Of a stretch of 64,000 nt of DNA, positions 1-10,721 are shown one piece after another. Each line of letters opens with the position of its first letter. Position 1 is the stretch's first letter. The notes beneath the pieces were generated by a model, which saw only the letters and a list, made by a program, of their open reading frames with translations, ran no database searches and was not told where the DNA came from. Made by a program: the position numbers and the translations under genes. The stretch spans positions 1,949,854 to 2,013,853 of the forward strand of contig KB445791.1 in assembly GCA_000320605.2 (NCBI GenBank), given 5' to 3'. This stretch comes from Gelatoporia subvermispora B. Taxonomy: Eukaryota > Basidiomycota > Agaricomycetes > Polyporales > Gelatoporiaceae.

Positions 1-3000
1 TCTATCATTCCCTGAAGTCATACGCACCTGCCGGCGGGAATCAAATAGAGTATGGTCTTCTTCAGGTTATCGAACACAAGTCTCCCTGACAAATAAAGCG
101 ATTAGGCTATGTCGTCTCGATTGACGTTCCTCGATCGCCGCGAGCCCTACCATATTCTAGTGCAATCACGATTGCAGAAAAATCATCGAGTAATATCATG
201 TCCGCTGCTTCCTTTGCTACATCGGATCCCTGTCCCATAGCGATTCCACCTGATAGAGGTCAAGCAATATTCATCACCTTTCCATATAATGGCTCACAAT
301 CTGCAGCCTTCAGCGATGGAGCATCGTTAACGCCATCACCGGTCACGGCCACTATGCAGTCCCTGGCCTTGAATTCGTGCACGATGCGTAACTTCTGTTC
401 AGGACTCGCGCGTGCAAAGACAATCTCCTCGTACTGGCATAGTTGCTCTATTTGGGCCTGGTCAAGAGTGTCGAGCTGAGCGCCGGTGATGACGATACTT
501 TGCTTCGGCAAGTCATCGACTCCAGCTTCGATCAAGGTTTTATCTTCGTTTTGTTCGAGATCACTGACGCTGTGCACACTTCGTGCAGTGATGATTCCCG
601 CACTCCTAGCGATTGACGTAGCGGTAGTCGGGTGGTCGCCTGAAAATCCGAGTTAATATATCCCTACGACAACCGACAACGAAGGTGTCGCTTGCCTGTA
701 ACGACAAAGAATCGGATACCAGCGCGACGGCAGACGCTTCATCATCGGGTTCAGCGTAGGAGACCTCTATGAACGAGCGCAGTTTTCACCTGACTGTATG
801 CTTAACTGTGGGCTTGAGAGGATCCATGAGACCGAGTAGTCCGATAACGGTTACGTCAACGTTGAGTGCATCCGCCTCCTCAGCGAACTCATCCGTGCTA
901 GGATTAAGGCCATTCGGAATCATATGTTTACGCACAACCCTGCGGGCGAGGAGTATGACGCGCTGTCCTTCCTTAGCCCAGGCCTCTTGGATTGCGGTGA
1001 GTCGCTGGATAGCTTCCGTCGTCAGTGGAACAGGACGACCATGCTTCGGATCAAGGACGTGGCTGCATCGAGGTAGAAGAACTTCAGGAGCCCCCTTCAC
1101 GGTCATCATATAGTCGTGCCTAGAGAAGTCGTCCCATGATGCGATGGGCGACGTCTCGAGAGAGGCCGTTGGCGAGAGCTCGCATAGCCTCATCATGAAC
1201 TTCGTCTGCGGGCATGAGGACGTTTGATGAGCAAAGATACTGTAATTCTGCGACCCCTCACCTTCGAGTTGAAGCTTTGCTTGAAAATGTCGATCCACTG
1301 TCCACGTAGTGCTCTAGACGCCCCCATTCTATAGGCGAAACTCAGGGCAGCGACGTCTGCATGTACTCATCACTATAACATAGCGCGTAAGCAATACTTC
1401 TCGGACATACCGGTGGCGTCTCCGACCAGATCGAGTTGTTGCTTCTCAGTTGACGATGCGGAACTTGGAACAACTGTCGCAGCATTACAGAGCATTGCGA
1501 CCCCCATGAGCTGTGTAACGGAGGTCGTCTCCGATTCGCCTTGTACTCCTTCCGCGATGCTTTGTAACTTCTCGTTATGCATCACATCGTCGAAGACCGT
1601 GGCATTTTCCACGTGCATTCGGTTCTGTGTCAATGTTCCCGTTTTGTCCTAGGAGTCGCATCATGTCAGGTTCACAACCATGTTCAGAGCACGATTTCTC
1701 ACAGAACAGAGGACGTTTACAGAGCCCAGAGTCTCCACGATGGTAAGGGACCTGAATTATGTCCTATTGAGCTGGATTCTATACCTCAGACAAATTGAAC
1801 AACGTACTTGCACAACACCTTATGTTTGCTGAGGATGTGGGCGACCTTCGCTAGAGAAAGTGTTACGGCAAGAGGCCTATAAATTGGAAGATGACCCTAA
1901 GTCCCGGTAGCCATTTGGTATGTAATGCATATCGACATACAAGCCGTCAGGCATGAAAGCAACTGTGCACGGAGGTGCATATCAGGTAATTAGAACAACT
2001 CGAGATACACGCACTCATGACCGAAACAATATCGATGAGCAAATTAGATACATTGATGTAGGACGGATGTGAGACACGCAACCTAAAAATCTATCAGCTT
2101 CGATGTCGAGCCTAGAGTAACTCCGCGCACCATGTCGCCCACAGTATAACGATGAGGATAGCGACAGTGGTCGCTACACCGCCAATAATGAAGACGAAGT
2201 GTAGAATCTCGCGTTGTAAGGTCGTCAGCCTAGTAGGTTCATGAGAAGACAGCTTTGCGATCCGTCCGCTGAGTAGTATTCGTTAAGTAAGAAAGGGTCG
2301 ACGAAAAGTACGATACGCACAAGACAGTGTTGTCCCCTGTCTGTATCACGACTCCAACACCGGACCCGTTGACACAATGTGTGCCTTGTAATGCGATATT
2401 CTTCGTCTATATGGGTGGCGTACAGGTAAGATGGCGCATAGTATCACGCGGTGAAAGTACCTCGAGGAAGTTATCGTCTGTCTTCTCAACACGCCCGGAG
2501 ACCGGCTCGCTCTATGGACATGCGGTGTGAGCATCGGAAAGGAGTAAGTGTTTAGGCGACAGACCTCGCCGGTGAGAATTCTCCTGTCAAAGCGCAAATC
2601 GTTGACTTCGATCATCCTCAGGTCGGCAGGAACTTTCTCGCCGAGCGAGATGAGAACTATATCACCGATCACGAGCTGTCCAGCATCGAGCTTTGTCTGC
2701 GCTCCGTCGCGTACTACAAGGACGTCCGTGGGCAAGAGATTCTTTATCGACGATATGACTTTCGAAGCAGAAAAATCTTGCCATGCGTTGAACACCGCCT
2801 GGAGGACCAAGATAATTAAGAGGACTACGCCTAACGCGAGATTAGACGCTTGAGGATCCGGATTTCCAAAAGGTTTCCTGTACGACATGTCATCAGCGTT
2901 CCGGCGTAAGGAATAGCGGTCAGAGAAAGAGCGCACCAAGCGATAAAGCATAATATACTCGCTGCAAGAAGCAAGCTTCCAAAGCCGCCGAGGAGCCAGC

Positions 3001-3488
3001 CAAGAATCTTCCTCATCCAATTCTTCGGTGGTGGTGACATAACATTCTTGCCCGCTGACTGCAGACGTCGCTGTGCCTGCGATGTCTCCAAGCCGGTCTT
3101 GCTAGAGACATTGAGACGTTGCAGCACTTCTTCGACCGTGATCTTGTGCCAGTCGAGCATATTGAGCTCTGTTGTGCTCAATGAGCACCACGTTCAGGCG
3201 ACTCCTGTAGTAGAAATTGCCGGGCCACTTGCCTCTCGATGCCGCTTTGCGGGACTTGTCATGTTGATTGCCTTGCACGCTAGGCCTCGTTTCAACATGA
3301 AGACTCAAAGTCCGAAATTCCATAGGGAGGCGAGGGATGGCTTGAATCTCATCATGGCCTGACGAGCTTCGCCCCGTAACTACTTCCCCGAGGGGTACGC
3401 CTTGGGTGGGTTCCATGGCGCGGTTTGTGTCGGAAGACGAAGCTGAATGCAACTAGGTACTGGGTTCCTTATGGGCCTCTACGTATAT
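1..3488 (-). pseudogene. P2C-type cation ATPase, copy 1, start codon lost, runs off left edge
   Basis: Diverged copy of the ATPase gene found intact at 5373-9883. Conserved P-type blocks are visible on the minus strand: the [15 protein letters not shown]-terminal region (about 2990-3170), GEKVPADLR and ILTGE (about 2570-2640), the phosphorylation motif [11 protein letters not shown] split by an intron (about 1610-1650), the nucleotide-binding KGAPE (about 1090), [12 protein letters not shown] (about 320-350) and DNLKKTI (about 60-80). The codon matching the initiator ATG reads ATA (3486-3488), and a TAG follows in frame at 3453-3455. The next in-frame ATG is near 3416, so a shortened product starting there cannot be excluded. 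The transmembrane-4 motif reads MPDGLP instead of IPEGLP, and DRSILTGE reads DRRILTGE. The 64-nt GC-AG first intron (3169-3232) and a second GC-AG intron (640-695) are kept. The C-terminus lies outside the window. Probably a decayed paralogue. Confidence 0.85.
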
Positions 3489-4379
3489 GTCAGAGCGACT
3501 CGAGAAGTACCACAAGACGGCGACCTGTGGAAGATAACCATGGCACCATTCCGCTGACTCCCAGCTTACTTATATGCGAAGCAAGTGATCCATTCGAGAC
3601 CACAAGCCTTCGGGTATTGTGTGACACGGCTCCGGGCAAAATGGTAAGCCTCAGTCCAGCTTAATCGCTTCGAAGTTCCGCGTTTGGTGGTGTCGTGGCC
3701 CATTTCAGGAAATACCCACATTCGGTAGTTGAATAGCTTCAGTCATAGGCAGGGTCGTCGGGAGCAGCGAATATCAGTCTGCTATCGCCCGACAACTCGG
3801 CGAAGCACCCGCTCAGCGATGGACGTGACGTGGGTGTGCCAGTAGCATATTTGAGAGCTCCGGCCGCCTTCCGCGAGTGTGAAAGGACATGTTACCTCTA
3901 TCACCCCGACGTCGATCTATTCTCGAGCAAATCGAGGCATAAGACGTGGAAGGCTCCCTGTGTAGCATGCGGTCAAGTGCGAAAGCTCCCGAGGCTCCTA
4001 TGATGCGTCCATATTAGTATAAAAGGGTCTTATCTCGCTGCACATGTTGAACCTACTGGGGCGTTAGGCCAGGGGTCTTCGGCCGTGACTACGGCGCAGC
4101 TCACCTAATTCGCAATATGATCAGAATATGCACGCGTAGGCCAGCGGATTCTGCGCACGCTTTGTATGAAATTCGAGCAGAGAACAGTAGGCTTTCGTGC
4201 AGAGCCTTGGCGAGAAATATCGACCGTAAATCCACACAGATTCTTGCTGTCCACGGGGCAGCAGATAGGCTTCAACTAACAACGGTCCAAACACCAGTGT
4301 GCTGGGGGAGACAAACATTCCAGATGGGATTCCGTTCGGTGAGGCAGCTTGGTCATCCTAACAGGTCCGCCATCGGAAT
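3489..4379. repeat. Duplicated intergenic block between LIM remnant and ATPase copy 1
   Basis: This non-coding stretch matches, with many substitutions, the block upstream of ATPase copy 2 (about 9884-10715), and more weakly the one upstream of copy 3 (about 61300-61704). Shared landmarks include the run aaatccacacacattcttgc-like at about 4229 and its counterpart near 10655, and the cgcacgctttg stretch at about 4155 and 10550. It marks the duplicated unit and probably holds the ATPase promoter. I see no gene in it. Confidence 0.6.
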
Positions 4380-4990
4380 GTGTTCAATCGCGTTTGAGCA
4401 GCCGTCACAATAGAGGCATTTCTTATGCCAGACTTGCCCACTGTTCTCGATGAAACCCCATTCACTTTTCTAGATCAAGGCAGGTCTATGATACGATGCG
4501 CATCCCCCTCTCGGTCCACCATGAGACGTAAAGCAGGAGCGACACAGGAACCGTGTTTTAGGTGGCATCTGGTGTGAATGGCGTCGCGGACCGTGCGCAG
4601 TGGTAGGAGGCTAGCGTCACTGTAGGTTGCAGGATAGAGCCGTACACTTTTGCAAGCTCTAAACCATGTGGATTGGGTAGGAGCCCAGCAGCGGAAGCGG
4701 TACCGCCGGTGCTCTGGGAATGAGTCTTCAGCGTACTGGATGTACGTTTCACATATAAAACTGGTGAGGAGATGGTTGACACGACATGATCAGAGACACC
4801 GGAAGCTTGTCGTTGACTCGGGGATGAGGGAATCTTCTTGAAAGAGACCGCGTAGATGTCAAAGAGGTGCTGGCCCCGACAGAGGTGGCACTAGCAGGAG
4901 TGGCATTAGTTCCGGACGACTTGTCCTTGATCACGTATGTGCGAGACCACCCATCGTCCACTCGTTCTGTGTCTCTGGCTCACGAACGGT
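4380..4990 (-). pseudogene. LIM-domain protein remnant, left cassette
   Basis: Read on the minus strand, this stretch encodes pieces of a zinc-finger protein. The clearest piece is a LIM-type motif GQVWHKKCLYCDGC near 4400-4440, with the His and Cys spacing typical of LIM fingers. A Ser/Thr-rich linker and a SYHCARSATPFTP segment (about 4560-4610) lie upstream. In the second copy at 60.6-61.3 kb that segment reads HCTRCATPFTP, so one Cys of a CxxC pair is lost here. The pieces fall in different frames, with stops such as the TAA directly after TPDAT. The fragment ends in a short tail and a stop shortly after the LIM motif. It lies upstream of ATPase copy 1 in the same orientation. Most likely a decayed duplicate. 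Some frame changes could be introns I did not resolve. Confidence 0.55.
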
Positions 4991-5372
4991 ACAATCGTCA
5001 CAAAACGAGCTCAAGCGAGATTTGGGCAGCTCAGGACAGTTTAGGAGGATGTCGGACCCAACCCAGACTTTGCGCTTGGGCGTCGTCTAGGACGTGCCAT
5101 GCGAGATCCACAGATCGTCGGATCCCGAAAATGTCACGCTCTGCCGTCGCCTAAACCGTCCAGGGCACGAAAACCAGGAAAACTGCCCCCAGATTCCCTA
5201 CGGAAGTCATCCAGTATTTATCGCAGGCACTAGGCATCATCCGACGTCACGCCTCAAGTGGAGCTGCTTGTATCATATGCTCCTGCAGGTCACATTCCTA
5301 CGCTGAAACTGCATCTCATCTACACTTATTCGAGACACCTGTCGTCTTCCAACTTTGCGTAGAGTTCTGTTC
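4991..5372. other. No clear gene; junction between LIM remnant and 3' end of ATPase copy 2
   Basis: About 380 bases between the recognisable start of the LIM remnant and the stop codon of the intact ATPase, both on the minus strand. The stretch may include the lost 5' part of the LIM gene and the ATPase 3' untranslated region. I see no conserved protein segment in it. Confidence 0.4.
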
Positions 5373-8300
5373 TCACCACGCCAACTTTGCGATCCAAGAA
5401 GAAGGGTAACGGCGGACGCAATACTTTCTGGACTCGTCGAAGCTAGGACCTTGTTTAGTACGAACACGTTCTTCATTGTAGTGAGACTTACAAGAGCAAT
5501 CCGACAGCGAATGTAATCGGGATGAAGAAGAACTCGACCGGAACACCACGTGTCTGGAATACGTTCTGACTGTGAAGTATTATTGTTGAGATACGCGAGC
5601 CCTTTGATGCACAAAACAACTTACAACCATGGCGCGTAGCTGAAGAAGATACCCAGACACAGGGAAGTCGCCGCTGCCGGGACTACGTACCAATTCGACG
5701 CGGGTGTGTGTTGAAATATACTCAACTTTCTGCCACGGGTACTGAGAAGATTTCTGCGAAGTTTATCAGTGCGGTGAACGTTTGCACATGATGCAAATTG
5801 AACCATACCCCCATTGCATCATAATCAGTGTGAAAAAGTATACACTTTGAGCCTGGAAGAGCAGTTCGTCGTCCAGGCCAGGCCAATTGCCGAAACCAAG
5901 TACCAAATTTGAGAAACGTATTCCTTTCTGTTGTAGATACCAAAACGACCTGGAAGCATGATCACATCATGTATCTCGATGAAGTGAAGCAAATACTACG
6001 AACATCGACATCGCACAAAGAGACTCCAAAACACCGAGAAACGCATACGCTTGGAATATCAGGCGCCAATCCGCAAGTCGCTCGGTCTTGACGTTGCGAG
6101 GTTTCCTCTCGAGGAGGCCAACTTCGGGGGTCTCGAGACACATGCTCAGAGCAGGCAGAACGTCGGTCTACGAGTATAGTCAGCAGACATATTCATAAGA
6201 GAAGCGGCCGACCCACCGCCACACAAATCAGGATCATTCTAGAACACCCGCTTGGTTTAGTTCGGTGCAATTCATGCAGTGAAGCACTTACTGGATATTG
6301 CTTAGCATCTGGGGCAAACCCAGGAGAACGTTGAGTAAGATTGGCATGAGCTCAGAGAAACTAATCACGGTATCTAATCAGGACTTCGCAGTCTATCATT
6401 ATCTTAAGCTATACGCACCTGCCGGCTGGAAGCAGATAGAGTATGGTCTTCTTCAGGTTGTCGAAGACAAGTCTCCCTTGTATATGAAATGATTAGGCTA
6501 TGTCGGCCCGGTCAACAATCTGCGACTGCCGCGGTCTTACCATACTCCAGTGCAATCACGATTGCAGCGAAATCATCCAACAATATCATGTCCGCTGCTT
6601 CCTTTGCTACATCGGAACCTTGCCCCATAGCGATGCCGCCTAACCGATGTATACCGATTGAGTAAAATTTGCCACTTCTATATAGATGACTCACAATCTG
6701 CGGCCTTCAGCGATGGAGCATCGTTGACGCCATCACCGGTCATGGCCACCACGTTTTCCCTGGCCTTGAATTCATGCACGATGCGTAATTTCTGCTCAGG
6801 ACTGGTGCGCGCAAAGACAATCTCCTCGTACTGGCACAGTTGCTCCATTTGGGCCTGATCGAGACTGTCGAGCTGAGCGCCCGTAATGACAATGCTTTGC
6901 TTTGGTAAGTCATCGGCCCCGGTTTCATTCGAGGCTTTATGTTGCTTCTTCTCGAGGTCAGTAACGCTGTGTACGTTTCTGGCAGTGATAATTCCCGCAT
7001 TCCTGGCAATGGAAGCAGCGGTAGTTGGGTGGTCGCCTAAACGCTCTGATTAGCACAGCTTAACGACAATGAGACTGTCACTTGCCTGTCACGACGAAGA
7101 ACCGGATACCAGCGCGACGACAGACACTTCAGGAAATTCAGCGTAGGAGCTCTTTAGAAATGTGCAAATTCTTCACCTAACAGTATGTTGAATTGTGGGC
7201 TTGAGGGGGTCCATGAGGCCGAGCAATCCGACAATGATTAGGTCAGCGTTGAGTGCATCCGCCTCCTCAGCGAATTCATCCGTGCCAGGACTAAGGTCAC
7301 TGGACATCATGTGATTACGTACAACCCTCCGGGCGAGGAGTATCACGCGTTGTCCTTCCTGAGCCCAGTCCTCTTGGATTGCGGTGAGTCGCCTGACAGC
7401 GTCCCTCGTCAGTAGGACAGGACGACCATGCTTCGGATCAAGGACGTGGCTGCATCGAGGTAGAAGATTTTCAGGAGCCCCCTTCACGGTCATCATGTAG
7501 TCATGCCTTGAGAAGTCGTCCCATGATGCGATGGGCGACGTCTCGAGAGAAGCCGTTGGTGAGAGTTTGGATAGCTTCATCATGAACTTCGTCTGCGGAC
7601 ATAAGGAGGTACCGTGAGTAAAGACACCATAATTCTGCAACGGATTCCTCACCTTCGAATTAAAGCTTTGCTTAAAAATGTCGACCCACTGTTCACGTAA
7701 TGCTTCAATGGCTCCCATTCTATGAGCAAAACGCAGGACAGCGACATCTGAATGGACATGTTACTATGTGATGACGTACAACGAATACGTCTGGGGCATA
7801 CCAGTGGCGTCTCCGACTAGGTCAAGTTGCTGCTTCTCAGAAAGCGAGGTGGGACTTGGAACGACTGCCGCAGCGTTGCAGAGCATTCCAACGCCCATGA
7901 GTTGTGCAATGGAAGTCGTTGCCGGTACGTCTTCTACGCCTTCCGCAATGCTTTGTAGTTTCTCGTTGTTCATCACATAGTCGAATACCGTCGCATTTTC
8001 CACGTGCATTCGGTTCTGCGTTAACGTTCCAGTTTTGTCCTAGGAATCGCATTTTGTAAGATTTAAAAATACGCTTGGGAGACAATTTCTCACGGAACAC
8101 AGGACGTTGACGGAGCCTAGCGTCTCCACAATAGAGAGAGACCTAGAATTATGTCCTGTTGAGCTAGATTCTGTACCCTCGACAGATTGGCCGACGTACT
8201 TGCACAGCACCTTATGTTTGCTGAGGGTGTGAGCGACCTTGGCTAGGGAAAGCGTCACAGCAACAGGCCTGTAGATTGGAAGATGAACATCAGTCCTGCT

Positions 8301-9883
8301 GAGCGTTTGCTATGTAGTACAAGTCGACATACAAGCCCTCGGGAATGAAAGCGACTGTAGACGAATATTCATATTCGGCGATTGGGACAACTCGAGATAT
8401 ACGTACCCATGACCGAGACAATATCAATTAGCAGGCCAGATATATTGATATAGGATGGGTGCGCGACGCGCAGCCTATGATTCTATCAGCTTCGAGCTTC
8501 AGTCCGGCGGATAGCCGTGCGCACCATGCAGCCCACAATATAACGATCAGAATAGCGACGACCGTTGCTAGGCCGGCAATGATAAAGACGAAGTGCAAGA
8601 TCTCGCGTTGTAGAGTTGTCAGCCTAGTAGGTTCGTGCGAAGACAGCTTTGCAATCCTTCCGCTGAGTAGTATTCGTCGAGTTGGGCGAGGAGGACGAAA
8701 AAGATGGTACGCACAACACCGTATTGTTCCCTGTCTGTATCACAACTCCCACACCTGACCCATTCACACAATGTGTGCCTTGTAATGCGATATTCTTTGT
8801 CTAAAAGATGGCGTACAGGTGAGAAAGCGCATGTTGTTATGGTGTGACACTACCTCGAGAAAATTATCGTCTGTCTTCTCAACGCGTCCAGAGATCGGCT
8901 CGCTCTATGGCCATGAGACGTAAGTGTTGGAAAGGGGTTAGTACCGTATAGGCGGCTGACCTCGCCGGTAAGGATACTCCTGTCAAAGCGCAAATCGTTG
9001 ACTTCGATCATCCTCAGGTCGGCAGGAACCTTTTCGCCAAGAGAGATTAAAACTATATCACCAGTCACAAGCTGCTCAGCATCAAGCTTCGTCTGCACCC
9101 CGCCGCGTAGGACAAGAACGTCCGTGGGCAAGAGATTCTTTATCGATGACATGACTTTCGACGCAGAGAAGTCTTGCCATGCGTTGAACACCGCCTGGAG
9201 GACTAGAACAATTAGGAGGACTATAGCTAATGCGAGATTGGACGCTTGAGGATCCGGATTTCCCAAAGGTTTCCTGTAAAATACGTCATGCCATCGTCAG
9301 CGTAAGGAATATAGTTCGAAAGAAAGCACACCATGCGACGAAGCACACTATGCTCGCTGCAAGAAGCAAGCTTCCAAAGCCGCCGAGGAGCCAGCCCAGA
9401 ATCTTCCTCGTCCAGTTCTTCGGCGGCGGTGAGATAGCGTTCTTACCCGCTGAATGCAGGCGTCGCTGTGCCTGCGATGTTTCCAGGCCGGTCTTGCTAG
9501 AGACGTTGAGACGTTGCAGCACTTCTTCTGTTGCAATCTTGTGCCAGTCGAGCATATTGAGCTCTGTTGGGTTCAAACAATTCCACGTCAAAATAACTTC
9601 TGTCGTAAGAACAGCCGGGCTGCTTGCCTTTCGTTGCTGCCTTGCGGGACTTGTCATGTTGATCGCCTTGCACGTCAGGCCTCGTCTCAACATGAAGACT
9701 CAAAGTTCGAAATTCCGCAGGGAAGCGAGGGATAGCTTGAATCTCATCGTGACTTGACGAGCTCCGCCCCGCACGCACTCCTCTGAGGACAACGCATTGG
9801 GTGAATTCCGCGGCGCGGTTCGTGTCCGAAGACGAAATTGGATGCGAATTGGTGACGGGTTCCTTAGGGGCCTCTACGTCCAT
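5373..9883 (-). CDS. P-type cation ATPase, fungal Na+/K+-ATPase-like (P2C), apparently intact
   Basis: Multi-exon gene for an ion pump of roughly 1,000 residues that would use ATP to move cations (Na+ and/or K+ by family analogy) across a membrane. Following splice sites from the ATG at 9881-9883 gives about 24 exons with an open frame to TGA at 5373-5375. In order: a hydrophilic N-terminus, [15 protein letters not shown], first membrane pair ([11 protein letters not shown]...[13 protein letters not shown]), actuator domain with ILTGESEP, IPEGLP in the fourth membrane helix, [16 protein letters not shown] with the phosphorylated Asp, [40 protein letters not shown], a final membrane block ([12 protein letters not shown]) and the C-terminal [13 protein letters not shown]. 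Introns at 9564-9627 and 7037-7085 use GC-AG borders. The family call rests on [25 protein letters not shown], DNLKKTI and C-terminal similarity to animal-type Na+/K+ pumps rather than ENA (P2D) pumps; transported ion not provable here. The hinge motif reads AADCGIAMG where Val or Ile is usual. Confidence 0.85.
9564..9627 (-). other. GC-AG intron 1 of ATPase copy 2
   Basis: The donor is AAAG|GCAAGC and the acceptor is CCAACAG|AG. Only this junction joins the open N-terminal exon to the frame reading ELNMLDWHK; no GT donor in the stretch gives that frame. The counterparts in copies 1 (3169-3232) and 3 (61961-62024) have the same 64-nt length and the same GC donor. Confidence 0.75.
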
Positions 9884-10720
9884 GTTAGAGCGACTCGAGA
9901 AGTACCACAAGATGGCGGCCTGTGGAAGATGACCGATGACCAGTGTTCCATCATTTCGCCGACTCTTAGCTTATATTCACAACAAATGCTCCATTCTAGA
10001 CTTCAGGTATTGTGTGACACAACTCCGTAATAGTAAGGCGAAGTCGCTGCGCAGTTTTATGCTATTGGTAGCATTGTGGCCAATTTCAACAGATACCATA
10101 TTGGGTAGTTGAGCAACTTCAGCCATAGGCAGGCTCTGCGGGAGCGGTGAATATCCGTCTGATACCGCATGACGATTGGGCGAGGCACCCGGTTAGCGAC
10201 GAACGTGACGCGGGCGTACCAGCGGTGTATCTGAGAGCTCCGGCCGCGCTTTGTGCGGAAGAACGGTCATCATAACCCCGGTGCTTTGGTCATCACTGTC
10301 ACCCCGACCTCGATTCATTCTCTAGCAAATCGAGGCATGAGACGAGGAAAGCCCCCTATGTAAAATGCCGTCAACTCTGAAAGTTCTCGGATCTCCTATG
10401 ATACCTTCGCGTTAGGACCAAAGAACCTTATCTCGATGCACATGCTAAACATACGGGGACGTTAGGCGAGGGGTCTTCGGTTGCACCCACGGCGTAGTTC
10501 ACCTGATCCGTAATATCGTCAGCACACGCGTGTGTAGACTTGTGTAGTCTGCGCACGCTTTGGATGAAACTTCGAGCAGAGTACAGTAGGTTGTCGTCAA
10601 GTATTTTGAAGTAAGGGTCAATGCGGACGTTGCGGCGAGAAATTATGGATCGTAAATCCACACACATTCTTGCTGTCCACGGGGACGACAGACAAGCTTG
10701 AACTAACAATGGATTGAAAT
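9884..10720. repeat. Duplicated block upstream of ATPase copy 2, cut before the LIM gene
   Basis: Matches the block at about 3489-4320 upstream of copy 1. The similarity stops near 10715, directly next to the stop codon of the unknown gene at 10722. The LIM part seen in the two outer cassettes is absent here, so this is probably a duplication breakpoint. No protein-coding signal is seen. Confidence 0.6.
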
Positions 10721-10721
10721 A

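Noticed and set aside
5373..9883. Reading the intact ATPase as a pseudogene because its open frames are short and scattered
   Set aside because: Chaining of consensus splice sites gives one open frame through all P-type motifs to a natural C-terminus.
5373..9883. Naming the ATPase ENA (P2D sodium pump)
   Set aside because: The FDNLKKTI block, [16 protein letters not shown] and the C-terminal end fit the P2C Na+/K+-ATPase-like group better; ion specificity left open.
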